A stretch of DNA of 64,000 nt from Clostridium sp. KNHs214. Lineage in GTDB: Bacteria; Bacillota; Clostridia; Clostridiales; Clostridiaceae. Each line of letters starts with the position of its first letter. Positions within the stretch are counted from its first letter, which is position 1. Below the pieces are notes generated by a model, which made no database searches, was not told where the DNA came from, and saw only the letters and a list, made by a program, of their open reading frames with translations. The translations under genes were made by a program, and so were the position numbers. The DNA is taken from the NCBI RefSeq assembly GCF_000744935.1, contig NZ_JQMW01000011.1, positions 868,001 to 932,000 of the forward strand, read 5' to 3'. Positions 28,710 through 38,096 of the stretch are shown here, piece after piece.

Positions 28710-30164
28710 TTAATTTTTTAATAATTTTGCTTCATTCCAGAAATTGTCCATTTGCTCTAATGTCATGTCTTCTAAAGTTAGACCATTTTCTATGGCTTTA
28801 TCCTCTATGTACTGGAATCTTTTTATAAATTTATATATAGTATAATTTAAAGCATCTTCGGGGTCAATGTCAAGAATTCTAGCTACATTTACACAGGAAA
28901 ATATTAAATCTCCTAGTTCTTCTTTTATTTTGCCCTTATTTTTGCTTTTATATACATTTTTTACCTCATAAAATTCTTCTAAGACTTTTTCCAGGGCTGG
29001 TTCTACAGAATCCCAATCAAATCCTACCTTAGCTGCCTTGTATTGAACCTTATCAGCTCTTATAAGAGCAGGTAACATCTTTGGTATATGCCTTAATGAG
29101 TCTGTATAGCTGTTTAACCCTTGTTCCTTTTTCTTTATCTTATCCCAGTTATCTAGTACTTGATCTGAACTATCTAATTTTATATCACCAAATATATGTG
29201 GATGTCTGTTTATCATCTTATCACATATACATTTTATAACATCATTTATATTAAAATACCCTTCTTCTTCTCCAAGTTTTGAATGAAATACAACTTGAAG
29301 TAATACATCTCCTAGTTCTTCAACTAAATTATCATCATTTTGTTCATCTATTGCCTCTATAACCTCATAACATTCTTCTATTAAACAGCTTTTCAAAGTT
29401 TTATGAGTTTGCTCTTTGTCCCATGGACATCCATTTTCTCCTCTTAGTATATCCATTATTTCTTTTAAATCATAAAAATCTTTTGTATTTGTCAAATCTT
29501 TAGGCACATATATAGAAGTTAGATAATCTATATCTTCCTGTCTATCAAGTTCGTATAACTTTATTTTTCTTACACTCTCTAGTCCTTTTACTCCTGCAGC
29601 TCTAACAAAATATATATCTGTTTCATCATGATAGTAATCCAATAAAGCTAGCTTAACTTCAGAAGCTATAAACTTATTATATACTTGAGTTATTATAAGT
29701 CCAACTCTTTTATCTAATATTTGTTTTTTTATATCAAAAGCATCGATTATTTTAACTCCTTCTATAGGGTCTATTTTAAGACTCTCCATTAAGGCATCTA
29801 CAAAACTTACTGCTGGTAAAATCTCGCTGTCTATTCCTCTAGCTTCGCAAAGTTTATTTAATATATTCACAGATTTTTCTGCTACCAAAGGATGGCCTGG
29901 TACCGCGTAAACTATATCTTCCTTATAATCTATGCTTTTGTTAATCAAATCTTCTGCAATAGAATTATATACTTCGTCAAACTTCTCATATTTTTCATAT
30001 AGTTCATCATAGGTTTTAAAATTTATACCTAGATCTTTTATATATTCTACTGTAGGATGTTTGGCAGTTCTCAAATATATATGTTTTGATTTTCTTAATA
30101 GTTCTATAGCTCCTATGGTCAATGCATCTGGAGACCCTGGTCCTAGTCCTACTATTTTAATCAT
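28710..30164 (-). CDS. mazG: Bifunctional tetrapyrrole methylase-like / MazG nucleotide pyrophosphohydrolase
   Basis: A 484-residue YabN-type fusion. Residues 1-210 form an SAM-dependent tetrapyrrole methylase-like domain (VGLGPGSPDALTIGA, YAVPGHPLVAEKSV). Residues about 225-484 contain two MazG-type segments: LRGENGCPWDKEQTHKTLK with EECYEVIEAID...EELGDVLLQVVFH, and later EEFYEVKN...EELGDLIFSCVN. MazG hydrolyses NTPs to NMP plus pyrophosphate; the role of the methylase half is not established. It lies 20 bp after spoVB. Confidence 0.93.
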   Translation of the reverse strand: MIKIVGLGPGSPDALTIGAIELLRKSKHIYLRTAKHPTVEYIKDLGINFKTYDELYEKYEKFDEVYNSIAEDLINKSIDYKEDIVYAVPGHPLVAEKSVNILNKLCEARGIDSEILPAVSFVDALMESLKIDPIEGVKIIDAFDIKKQILDKRVGLIITQVYNKFIASEVKLALLDYYHDETDIYFVRAAGVKGLESVRKIKLYELDRQEDIDYLTSIYVPKDLTNTKDFYDLKEIMDILRGENGCPWDKEQTHKTLKSCLIEECYEVIEAIDEQNDDNLVEELGDVLLQVVFHSKLGEEEGYFNINDVIKCICDKMINRHPHIFGDIKLDSSDQVLDNWDKIKKKEQGLNSYTDSLRHIPKMLPALIRADKVQYKAAKVGFDWDSVEPALEKVLEEFYEVKNVYKSKNKGKIKEELGDLIFSCVNVARILDIDPEDALNYTIYKFIKRFQYIEDKAIENGLTLEDMTLEQMDNFWNEAKLLKN

Positions 30165-30183
30165 AAGCTTCCCCTCTTTATTA

Positions 30184-31719
30184 CTATTTTCTTATGAATC
30201 TCTTTTTAACGTTGTTATAACTAAATATGCCCAATACACATATTAATATGCCATAAACTACTATACCAGCTAATATTGCTAAAAGGCAAGAAATATTTAT
30301 GCTCATTGTATAATTATATACGTACTTATAAATAAATACAACAAAAAATGTCATTATTACTGATGCATATAAAGGTTTTATCATTACTTGATAATAATTA
30401 ACAGATACCTTCAAATGTTTTTTAAGCACTTTCATATTTAATATAGAAGCCACAATATACCCTAAAATAGTTCCTATAACTGCTCCATACACATTTATAG
30501 ATGGTATTGAAACTAAGTAAAAAGTCACTAATGACTTTATTATGCATCCTATAAATAAATTTATTACTGGTTTTCTAAAACTTCTTACTCCTTGAAGAAT
30601 TGATGTGCTCGTTTGTGCCATTATTATAAAAGGTATTGATATACTTAAATATTGTAGTATCTTGTATCCTCCTATTTGCCTATTGAATACCAAATTTAAA
30701 ATAGGGTAGGACATGAAGTACAATCCAAATAATGAAGGTATTGATATAATAAAAGAAATTTTTAGCGCAGTTTCTACCTTCATTTTAACCTCCCTTTTTC
30801 TGTTTAAAATAAAAGCTTCTGAAATTATAGGAATTAACGAGCTTCCTAATGCTCCAGATATTCCTAGCGGTACATTTATAAGTACAGATGCCTTTCCTGT
30901 AAGCTGACTATACAATACAGTAGCTTCTGTAGAATTAAAACCTGCCTGCAAGAGTTTTTGAGGTACCAATATTGAATCTAGAAGGCCCATTATTCCTCCC
31001 ACTGCTGCCCCTAAAGAAATAGGTATGGCTATATTTAATAACTCTTCCATAATTCCTTTATCTCTTTTTACTCTGCCCATATAGAATTCTTTTTTTACTC
31101 CTATATACTTACCAAATAAGTATATATCTGAAATCACCCCTCCTGCTGTAGCTCCTAGCGCTGCCCCTGCTGCTGCAAATTCTATTCCCTTTGGAAGTAA
31201 CACATAAGCAAGTCCAACACCAAATCCTACTCTTCCTACCTGTTCTAAAATCTGAGAAACTGCTGTAGGATTCATATTTTGAAACCCCTGAAAAAAACCC
31301 CTTAAACAGCTCATAACAGCTATAAATACTGGCGCTATAGCTATGCAAATTAAAGCATAGTAAGCCTTAGGATCCCATTTTAGTGCCTCCACTATATTTT
31401 TAGAGAAGGCTAATAAAGTTCCTGTAAATCCTATACTTAAAATACCCATTAAAGCTATGGAATCTCTTAAAACCTGCACTGCTCCACATCTGTCATTTAC
31501 TGCATTTCTTTCGGAAACCATCTTTGACACTGCTATTGGTATTCCCGAAGACACCGCAATGAATACAGCATATAAAGGATATGACATCTGATAATACCCC
31601 ATACCTTCATCACCAATTAGATTTTGCACTGGTATCCTGAAAAATATACCTAGAAACCTTGTAAATACACTAGCAAGCCCTAAAATTAGAGTTCCCTTTA
31701 CTAGTGACTGTTTTTTCAT
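30184..31719 (-). CDS. spoVB: Stage V sporulation protein B / MurJ-like flippase (MOP family)
   Basis: A 511-residue membrane protein with about 14 helices of the MVF/MATE-like polysaccharide exporter fold (FTRFLGIFFRIPVQNLIGDE near the N-terminus, RGFFQGFQNMNPTAVSQILEQ near residue 150). SpoVB proteins are needed for spore cortex and probably flip lipid-linked peptidoglycan precursors. ATG 31719 follows GGGGG by 5 nt; the upstream in-frame start lacks an RBS. It is upstream of mazG and downstream of spoVT, as in Bacillus. Confidence 0.92.
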   Translation of the reverse strand: MKKQSLVKGTLILGLASVFTRFLGIFFRIPVQNLIGDEGMGYYQMSYPLYAVFIAVSSGIPIAVSKMVSERNAVNDRCGAVQVLRDSIALMGILSIGFTGTLLAFSKNIVEALKWDPKAYYALICIAIAPVFIAVMSCLRGFFQGFQNMNPTAVSQILEQVGRVGFGVGLAYVLLPKGIEFAAAGAALGATAGGVISDIYLFGKYIGVKKEFYMGRVKRDKGIMEELLNIAIPISLGAAVGGIMGLLDSILVPQKLLQAGFNSTEATVLYSQLTGKASVLINVPLGISGALGSSLIPIISEAFILNRKREVKMKVETALKISFIISIPSLFGLYFMSYPILNLVFNRQIGGYKILQYLSISIPFIIMAQTSTSILQGVRSFRKPVINLFIGCIIKSLVTFYLVSIPSINVYGAVIGTILGYIVASILNMKVLKKHLKVSVNYYQVMIKPLYASVIMTFFVVFIYKYVYNYTMSINISCLLAILAGIVVYGILICVLGIFSYNNVKKRFIRK

Positions 31720-31845
31720 AAAATCCCCCAACCCCTAAAGAATGTTATATCTAATAGATATTTTAATTTTTTTTCTAATATTACTCATGATTTTATTTTA
31801 AAGTTGAATATTTATTTGTTTTAATGTCAATAATCTAAAATGAAA

Positions 31846-31874
31846 AATAAATGGCAGATAAACTGCCATTTATT
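31846..31874 (-). terminator. spoVT terminator overlapping the stop codon
   Basis: A 12-bp perfect stem AATAAATGGCAG/CTGCCATTTATT contains the spoVT TAA in its 5' arm on the minus strand. ATTTTTCATTTT follows. Confidence 0.75.
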
Positions 31875-32415
31875 CCATTTGTTTTCCTAAGAAGGTTGAT
31901 GCTGTTTGAGCTAATTTAATCTCTAAGTCAGGAGACTCTTTATTTTCTTCCTTACTTATCAAGATTACTGCCCCTATGGCATCGCCTTCTGCTATTATAG
32001 GTGCTATAACCTGACCAAAATATTTTTCTCCTACCTCTTCCTCTTCATACAAAGGTACTAATTTATCTTTATCTAAAAATACATTTTTTCTTGCTTCTAT
32101 TATTTCTCCTAATTCATTACTTATTCTTTTATCTAAATATTCTTTTTTTGTTGTTCCACTAACTGAAACCATATTATCCCTATCACATATTATTACTATG
32201 TTACCAGTAGATTGGTTCAAGGCTTCAGCATACTCATTAGAAAAACTTGTAAGTTCATTGATTGGAGAATACTTTTTTAGAATTATACCTCCTTCTCTAT
32301 CTGTAAATATCTCCAATGGATCCCCTTCCCTTATTCTTAAAGTTTTTCTAATTTCTTTTGGTATAACAACCCTTCCTAAATCGTCTATTCTTCTTACTAT
32401 ACCTGTTGCTTTCAT
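31870..32415 (-). CDS. spoVT: Stage V sporulation protein T, transcription regulator
   Basis: SpoVT modulates sigma-G-dependent genes in the forespore. The 181-residue protein has an N-terminal AbrB swapped-hairpin DNA-binding domain (KATGIVRRIDDLGRVVIPKE, TLRIREGDPLEIF) and a C-terminal GAF-like domain (about 55-181). RBS GGAGGG precedes the ATG. It is a single gene with its own terminator, between prsA and spoVB. Confidence 0.96.
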   Translation of the reverse strand: MKATGIVRRIDDLGRVVIPKEIRKTLRIREGDPLEIFTDREGGIILKKYSPINELTSFSNEYAEALNQSTGNIVIICDRDNMVSVSGTTKKEYLDKRISNELGEIIEARKNVFLDKDKLVPLYEEEEVGEKYFGQVIAPIIAEGDAIGAVILISKEENKESPDLEIKLAQTASTFLGKQME

Positions 32416-32522
32416 TTATTTCCCTCCTTAAAATTAAAGTATGTAAAATTACTTGTACTCATATTATCTTTCTAAATATGAAATTTTATACACAAATGTT
32501 ATGTAATAGCCTCTATAAATAT

Positions 32523-32569
32523 AAAAAAGATACTTAAAAGCCTTACAATAGCTTTTAAGTATCTTTTTT
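32523..32569 (-). terminator. prsA terminator
   Basis: A 19-bp stem AAAAAAGATACTTAAAAGC/GCTTTTAAGTATCTTTTTT lies 18 bp after the prsA stop and has T-rich flanks on both strands. Confidence 0.85.
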
Positions 32570-32586
32570 GTAAAAATTGATTAACA

Positions 32587-33588
32587 CTATAGATTTTTTT
32601 CATAAGTTTTAATTTTAGCATCTTTTTTCCATTGTTCTAATAATTCTTTCCACTTACTTTCTTTTTTACTTTCTAAAACTAACTTATTTATTTCTTCTTT
32701 TACTTGATCATATTTTTTAATTGGATATTCTTCCTTTTCTATACACTTAATTATATGAACTCCAAATTGAGTTTTTACAGGTTGGGAGATTTGTCCTTTT
32801 GAAAGAACTTGTGCTGCAGTCATAAATGTTCTATCATAATTAGCATCGTTATAGTTTATAAATCCTAAATCTCCGCCCTTTTCATTTGCTGCTTTATCTA
32901 TAGACATTTCTTTAGCTACTTTTGCAAAATCTTCTTTTTTGTCTAATCTTTCCTTTGCCTTTTTAGCTTCTTCTTCTGTTTTAACCAATATATGTGCCAC
33001 ATGTACTTTATTTGGTTTTTCTGTAAACTCTGCCATATGTGAATCATAATATGATTTTATTTCTTTTTCGCTAGCTTTTACATCTTTTACAGCTTTTTCA
33101 TATACCTTAGGAGCTATTACTCTTATTCTTAAAAAATTCTTTAGAGTCTTCTCTGTAAAACCACCTGCTGTCATATCTTTCTTAAATTCTTTTTCATCTT
33201 TGTAGTTTTTCTTTATAGCGTCAAATTGCTTAGTTACTTCTTCTTCAACTTTCTTTTCATCATCCACCTTAAGCTCTTTTGCCTTTTGAACAATAATTTT
33301 TTCCATAGCTATTTCTTCTAATACACTTTTTCTTGCATCCTTCAATTGTGATTTGGCTTCTTCATTATTTTCATAATCCTTGCCATACTTAGCCTTTATA
33401 CTTTCTAAAGTTTTAATCATTTGGGGATGTTCATCTATTTCTCCTCTAGTTATCTTTTCTCCTTTTACTTTAGCTACCGTTGACTTTTTAACGCGTTCTG
33501 GTGTTTTTTCTATTAAATTACACCCTGTCATAGACAACATAAATACACCTGTCAATACGGATGCAATTATCTTTTTAGTCTTGTTCAC
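32587..33588 (-). CDS. prsA: PrsA-type foldase lipoprotein (parvulin peptidyl-prolyl isomerase)
   Basis: An extracytoplasmic folding factor. A signal peptide with lipobox SMTGC ends at Cys23, and an N-terminal SurA-like helical region follows. The parvulin domain (about 195-285) carries VHVAHILVKTEEEAKKA, GGDLGFI and GVHIIKC. Length (333 aa) is normal. The start is GTG 33588 after GGGAGG. It is next to mfd with a 61-bp gap, a common clostridial pairing. Confidence 0.93.
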   Translation of the reverse strand: MNKTKKIIASVLTGVFMLSMTGCNLIEKTPERVKKSTVAKVKGEKITRGEIDEHPQMIKTLESIKAKYGKDYENNEEAKSQLKDARKSVLEEIAMEKIIVQKAKELKVDDEKKVEEEVTKQFDAIKKNYKDEKEFKKDMTAGGFTEKTLKNFLRIRVIAPKVYEKAVKDVKASEKEIKSYYDSHMAEFTEKPNKVHVAHILVKTEEEAKKAKERLDKKEDFAKVAKEMSIDKAANEKGGDLGFINYNDANYDRTFMTAAQVLSKGQISQPVKTQFGVHIIKCIEKEEYPIKKYDQVKEEINKLVLESKKESKWKELLEQWKKDAKIKTYEKNL

Positions 33589-33649
33589 AATACATTCCTC
33601 CCTATTTTCTTAGCCCTAAGTAAACTCATAAACTAATTCTATCATAAAA

Positions 33650-36600
33650 CTAATGCTTTTCAACTAAATTACTTATAAATTGAACTACATCTTTCATTAT
33701 TTTTACTATTTCTTGCCTTTTCATTCCTTCTAATTTATATGCTACTGCAGGCTTTTCACCAAGCTTAAATACTATACTCTTTCCATATTTATCTATAATA
33801 TTTTTAACAAGTTCCCCATTAAAATACTTTTTACTATGAAATCTAAATAACAATTCATCCTTTTGGTCGATTATTTCTTCTATTCCATATCTACTTCCTA
33901 AAGCTCTGCTATAGGATATGTCAATTAGATTATTTACCGCTTCCGGTATGTCAGAATACCTATCTTCTATTTCTTCTTGCACATCCATCATATCATCATA
34001 AGATTCTATAGCTGCTATCTTTTTATATATCTCTATCTTCTGAGTTTCATCTTTTATATATGTTTCAGGTATATACGCATCTACATTTACTTTAATATCT
34101 GTTTCTACTTTTTCTTTTTCTATATCTCCTTTTAATTGTTTAACAGTTTCCTCCAGCATTCTGCAATATAAATCATATCCCACTGCAGCCATATGGCCAT
34201 GTTGAGCAGAGCCCATCATATTGCCTGCACCTCGTATTTCCAAATCTCTCATAGCTATCTTAAATCCTGAACCAAGTTCTGTAAAATCCTTAATGGCTTT
34301 TAATCTTTTTTCTGCTACTTCCGTTAGGACTTTATCCTTTCTATAAGTAAAGTAAGCATAGGCTATCTTATTAGAACGTCCAACTCTTCCTCTTAATTGA
34401 TACAATTGAGATAAACCCATTTTATCTGCATCATATATAATCATAGTATTTACATTTTGTATATCAATACCTGTTTCTATTATGGTAGTGCAAATCAATA
34501 AATTTATTTTGCCATTCATAAAATCCATCATAACTTGTTCTAATTCTCTTTCTGTCATCTGCCCATGTGCTATTCCTACAGAAGCTTCTGGCACTAGTTT
34601 ACTCAAATAAACCGCCATGTCCTTTATATTTTTCACCCTATTATACACAAAGAAAACCTGCCCATCCCTGCTTATTTCCTTTATGATAGCATCTCTTATA
34701 AGTTGTTCATTGAATTCTACCACATAAGTTTGTACAGGATACCTATCCTCTGGGGGAGTTTCAATTACGCTTATATCCCTAACTCCTGTTAGAGACATAT
34801 GCAGAGTTCTAGGTATTGGCGTTGCTGTCAAAGTCAATACATCTACATTTTTCTTCATTTCTTTTATTTTTTCTTTATGAGTAACTCCAAATCTCTGTTC
34901 TTCGTCTATAACTAAAAGTCCAAGCTCTTTAAACTTTACATCCTTTTGCAGAATTCTATGGGTACCTATTAGGATGTCTACATTTCCTTCTTTTAAACTC
35001 TTTAGTGTATTCCTTTGTTGAGCTGCTGTTCTAAATCTGCTTATCATATCTATCTTTATAGGAAAATCAGAAAATCTTTTTATAAGATTATTATAATGTT
35101 GTTCTGCCAATATAGTTGTAGGAACTAAGAAGGCTACTTGCTTTCCTTCCATTACCACTTTAAACGCTGCTCTCAACGCTACCTCAGTCTTACCATAGCC
35201 CACATCACCACAAAGAAGTCTATCCATCGGTTTATCGGACTCCAAGTCACCTTTTATATCTTCTATTGCAGTAACTTGATCTGGGGTTTCTTCAAAAGGA
35301 AATTCATCTTCAAATTGCTTTTGCCATACTGTATCTTTGCCATATTTATTTCCTTTTACCGTAGACCTTATAGCATAAAGCTTAATAAGCTCCCCCGCTA
35401 TATCATTTATAGATTTTTTAACTTTACTCTTAGTTTTATTCCATTCATTGCTACTTAGTTTATTTACTTTTGGTGTTTTTCCTTCACTACCTATATATTT
35501 CTGCACAAGATCCAGCTGTTCAACTGGTACATAAAGTTTATCGTCTTTATCATACTCTAATTCTAAGTAATCAGTCTTATGTCCTTGAACCTCTAGCTGC
35601 TTTATCCCCTTGTATACACCAATACCATGGTTGGCATGTACTACATAGTCTCCTAATCTTAGTTCTGAAAAGCTCTTTATTTTACTTACACCTTTACCTT
35701 TTACCTTTTTTCTTTTTAATTTTCTTTTAGATTCACCAAAAACTTCTTTATCAGATATAATACATAACTTTATTTCATCAAATTGAAAACCCTTCAAAAG
35801 ACTTCCAGACGTAACAATAACCTGAGATAACTTTATTTCATCTATATCATCACTATAAAAACTTTCGATACCCATTTCTCTTAAAGTATTTACTAATCTT
35901 TGACCTCTAGTCTTAGTTCCTGATAGTATTACAGTAGTATATCCCTTGCTTTTTTTATCCCTTATATCATCTATTAAAAAATCTAACTGTCCGTGATAAT
36001 TACTTAATGTTGCAGCAAAAAAATCTACTTCTTCACTATATTTTATAATATCACTAGGTTTTCTGATAGAATCTACACTTATAAATAAATTATTTTTTAA
36101 AAATTGAATACTTTCTTCCTTAGTGAATAGTAAATCCCATTGTTTAGGGAGTATGCTTGCCCTTTGATAAAAGTTCTTATAGTCTTCTTCAAATTCAAAA
36201 TACACGCTATCTAATTTACCCATGCACCTCTTAGCATCTTCCAATATTACAAATGGATTATTTATATAATCTAATAGAGAAGCTCTCTTTTCATAAAAAT
36301 ATGGTATAAAACTTTCAATATTATCAAATTTCCAATTTTCCCTTAAGTACTCAAGACTTCTATTTGTACTTTTAATTAATTTCTCCAAATTTTCCTTTAG
36401 CTCGTTACTGCTAAAGTTAGCTTTCGCATTTTCTAAATCTTTTAAAATTCCTTTATATCCTCTATCTAAGTCCTCCCCAGTGAGTATTACCTCTTTAGCT
36501 GGAAAGATTTCTATAGAACTCACCTTTTCTACACTTCTTTGAGTCTCCAAATTAAAGGTTCTTATAGAATCTATTTCATCTCCGAAAAGCTCTATTCTAT

Positions 36601-37174
36601 ATGGTGCTGATGCTGTAGGAGGATATATATCTACTATGCCTCCTCTTAAACAAAATTGACCCTTACTATCTACTGATGGGGTTCTTTCATATCCACTTTC
36701 TATTAAGTTTTTTATAAACTGTTCTAAATCTAAACTGCTCCCAGTAGAATATTTAAAGGTATATTTTTTAAATAACTCCACTGGAGTATATACTGATGTT
36801 ATTGCTTCAACTGTAGTAATTATTATCTTCTTGCCTCTTCTCAGCATTTCTTTTATTACTTTTAATCTTTCCCATCTTAAATCTCCTGACAATGCATATA
36901 TATTGTAAAATACTGTTTCCTTCGCTGGAAAATAATACACATTATTAGTGTAGAAAGACATATCTTCATATAAATTTCTTGCTTCTATATCGCTGTGGGT
37001 TAATATTAATATATTTCTATTCAATTCATCATATATACCATTTATAAAATAGCTTCTGCTAGAATCAGCTATTCCATATACCTCTATAGGAACTCTCTCT
37101 TGTTCTACGTTAGAAAGTATTTCTCTAAATTTGCTATTTTCTTTTAAAGGCTTCATGAGCCCTTTTAATTTCAT
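33650..37174 (-). CDS. mfd: Transcription-repair coupling factor Mfd
   Basis: Mfd removes RNA polymerase stalled at DNA lesions and recruits UvrABC. The 1174-residue protein has the UvrB-homology N-terminus and the CarD-like RNA polymerase-interaction domain (RLGDYVVHANHGIGVYKGIK). A RecG-type translocase follows, with Walker A CGDVGYGKTEVALRAAF, VIDEEQRFGVTHKEK and TATPIPRTLHMSL, then the C-terminal TRCF domain. ATG 37174 follows AGAGGTG; the GTG three codons upstream lies inside that RBS. It is 26 bp after pth, the usual pth-mfd unit. Confidence 0.97.
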   Translation of the reverse strand: MKLKGLMKPLKENSKFREILSNVEQERVPIEVYGIADSSRSYFINGIYDELNRNILILTHSDIEARNLYEDMSFYTNNVYYFPAKETVFYNIYALSGDLRWERLKVIKEMLRRGKKIIITTVEAITSVYTPVELFKKYTFKYSTGSSLDLEQFIKNLIESGYERTPSVDSKGQFCLRGGIVDIYPPTASAPYRIELFGDEIDSIRTFNLETQRSVEKVSSIEIFPAKEVILTGEDLDRGYKGILKDLENAKANFSSNELKENLEKLIKSTNRSLEYLRENWKFDNIESFIPYFYEKRASLLDYINNPFVILEDAKRCMGKLDSVYFEFEEDYKNFYQRASILPKQWDLLFTKEESIQFLKNNLFISVDSIRKPSDIIKYSEEVDFFAATLSNYHGQLDFLIDDIRDKKSKGYTTVILSGTKTRGQRLVNTLREMGIESFYSDDIDEIKLSQVIVTSGSLLKGFQFDEIKLCIISDKEVFGESKRKLKRKKVKGKGVSKIKSFSELRLGDYVVHANHGIGVYKGIKQLEVQGHKTDYLELEYDKDDKLYVPVEQLDLVQKYIGSEGKTPKVNKLSSNEWNKTKSKVKKSINDIAGELIKLYAIRSTVKGNKYGKDTVWQKQFEDEFPFEETPDQVTAIEDIKGDLESDKPMDRLLCGDVGYGKTEVALRAAFKVVMEGKQVAFLVPTTILAEQHYNNLIKRFSDFPIKIDMISRFRTAAQQRNTLKSLKEGNVDILIGTHRILQKDVKFKELGLLVIDEEQRFGVTHKEKIKEMKKNVDVLTLTATPIPRTLHMSLTGVRDISVIETPPEDRYPVQTYVVEFNEQLIRDAIIKEISRDGQVFFVYNRVKNIKDMAVYLSKLVPEASVGIAHGQMTERELEQVMMDFMNGKINLLICTTIIETGIDIQNVNTMIIYDADKMGLSQLYQLRGRVGRSNKIAYAYFTYRKDKVLTEVAEKRLKAIKDFTELGSGFKIAMRDLEIRGAGNMMGSAQHGHMAAVGYDLYCRMLEETVKQLKGDIEKEKVETDIKVNVDAYIPETYIKDETQKIEIYKKIAAIESYDDMMDVQEEIEDRYSDIPEAVNNLIDISYSRALGSRYGIEEIIDQKDELLFRFHSKKYFNGELVKNIIDKYGKSIVFKLGEKPAVAYKLEGMKRQEIVKIMKDVVQFISNLVEKH

Positions 37175-37200
37175 ACAAAACACCTCTCAAGATTTCAATC

Positions 37201-37764
37201 TTATACATTTACGCCATTAAACTGATTCATAGCCTCAATCATACCCTTATTTATTATATCCTCTGTAGCATCTACAGCCACCAATAAAACCTTGTCTATC
37301 TTCTCCCTTTGTTCCTTAGGAAATTTACCCAAAACATGAGAAACTAGCTCACCATTAGGAGAGCCTGCACCAATTTTAATTCTATTAAATTTATCTGAAT
37401 TTAAATTAGCTATTATACTTTTTACTCCATTATGTCCCCCAGCACTTCCTTGAGACCGTAATCTAATTCTGCCAACCTCTAAACTTATATCATCATATAT
37501 AACTATAATATCTTCATTTTTAATCTTGTAAAAATTTACAGCTTCTATAAGACTTTCTCCACTAAGATTCATATAAGTTTGCGGCTTCATTAATATTACT
37601 TTTTCATCTCCTATTAATCCTTCACCATATATACTTTTAAATTTTTTCCTGTTTAATTGAATATTATACGTACTTGCAATAGAATCGATCACATCAAATC
37701 CTAGATTATGCCTTGTCTTTTCATATTCCTTTCCTGGGTTTCCTAGTCCTACTATTAAAAACAT
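37201..37764 (-). CDS. pth: Peptidyl-tRNA hydrolase
   Basis: Pth recycles peptidyl-tRNA dropped from ribosomes. The 187-residue protein begins [20 protein letters not shown], with the catalytic His in that block. It also has [14 protein letters not shown] and [17 protein letters not shown] followed by [15 protein letters not shown] 37764 follows GGAGG by 5 nt. The reading frame stays open further upstream, but that extension crosses the RBS and a mobile-element end. A hairpin element (37782-37933) is inserted immediately upstream of the RBS, so the pth-mfd message must start inside or beyond it. Confidence 0.96.
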   Translation of the reverse strand: MFLIVGLGNPGKEYEKTRHNLGFDVIDSIASTYNIQLNRKKFKSIYGEGLIGDEKVILMKPQTYMNLSGESLIEAVNFYKIKNEDIIVIYDDISLEVGRIRLRSQGSAGGHNGVKSIIANLNSDKFNRIKIGAGSPNGELVSHVLGKFPKEQREKIDKVLLVAVDATEDIINKGMIEAMNQFNGVNV

Positions 37765-37781
37765 AATTACCTCCATCGTTA

Positions 37782-37933
37782 GGCACATTCAAATAAATAA
37801 TAAGTCAGTATACTAGTCTACTTTATGCCATACTGCGTCAGCAGAACCCCCCCATAGTCCTAGACGAAACCTGCTTCCTTGTCTGATGCAAAACATACTA
37901 GCATCTTTCACTTGTTATTTCTTTTCATGTACC
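37782..37933 (+). mobile_element. MITE-like hairpin element, copy A
   Basis: A 152-bp element with left end GGCACATTCAAATAAATAA and right end reading GGTACATGAAAAGAAATAAC on the other strand. Both ends run into longer, imperfect inverted arms (AAGTCAGTATACTAG... and its partner). TTA direct repeats flank it (37779-37781, 37934-37936). The left end lies 4 bp upstream of the pth Shine-Dalgarno. There is no coding capacity. 37937-38036 shows nothing else. Confidence 0.75.
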
Positions 37934-38036
37934 TTACTATAAATGTTTAACATATATTTTAGTATATATTAGCATTTTTTATATGGCAAGTTATTAGGGA
38001 GTATACTCTCAGTAAATTAGAGTTATCTTAAACATT

Positions 38037-38078
38037 AAATTAAACAGCATACTCACTAATGGAGCTGCTGTTTAATTT
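38037..38078 (-). terminator. htrA terminator
   Basis: A 13-bp perfect stem AAATTAAACAGCA/TGCTGTTTAATTT lies 18 bp after the htrA stop. Confidence 0.7.
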
Positions 38079-38096
38079 ATTATAATATTATTTAAG

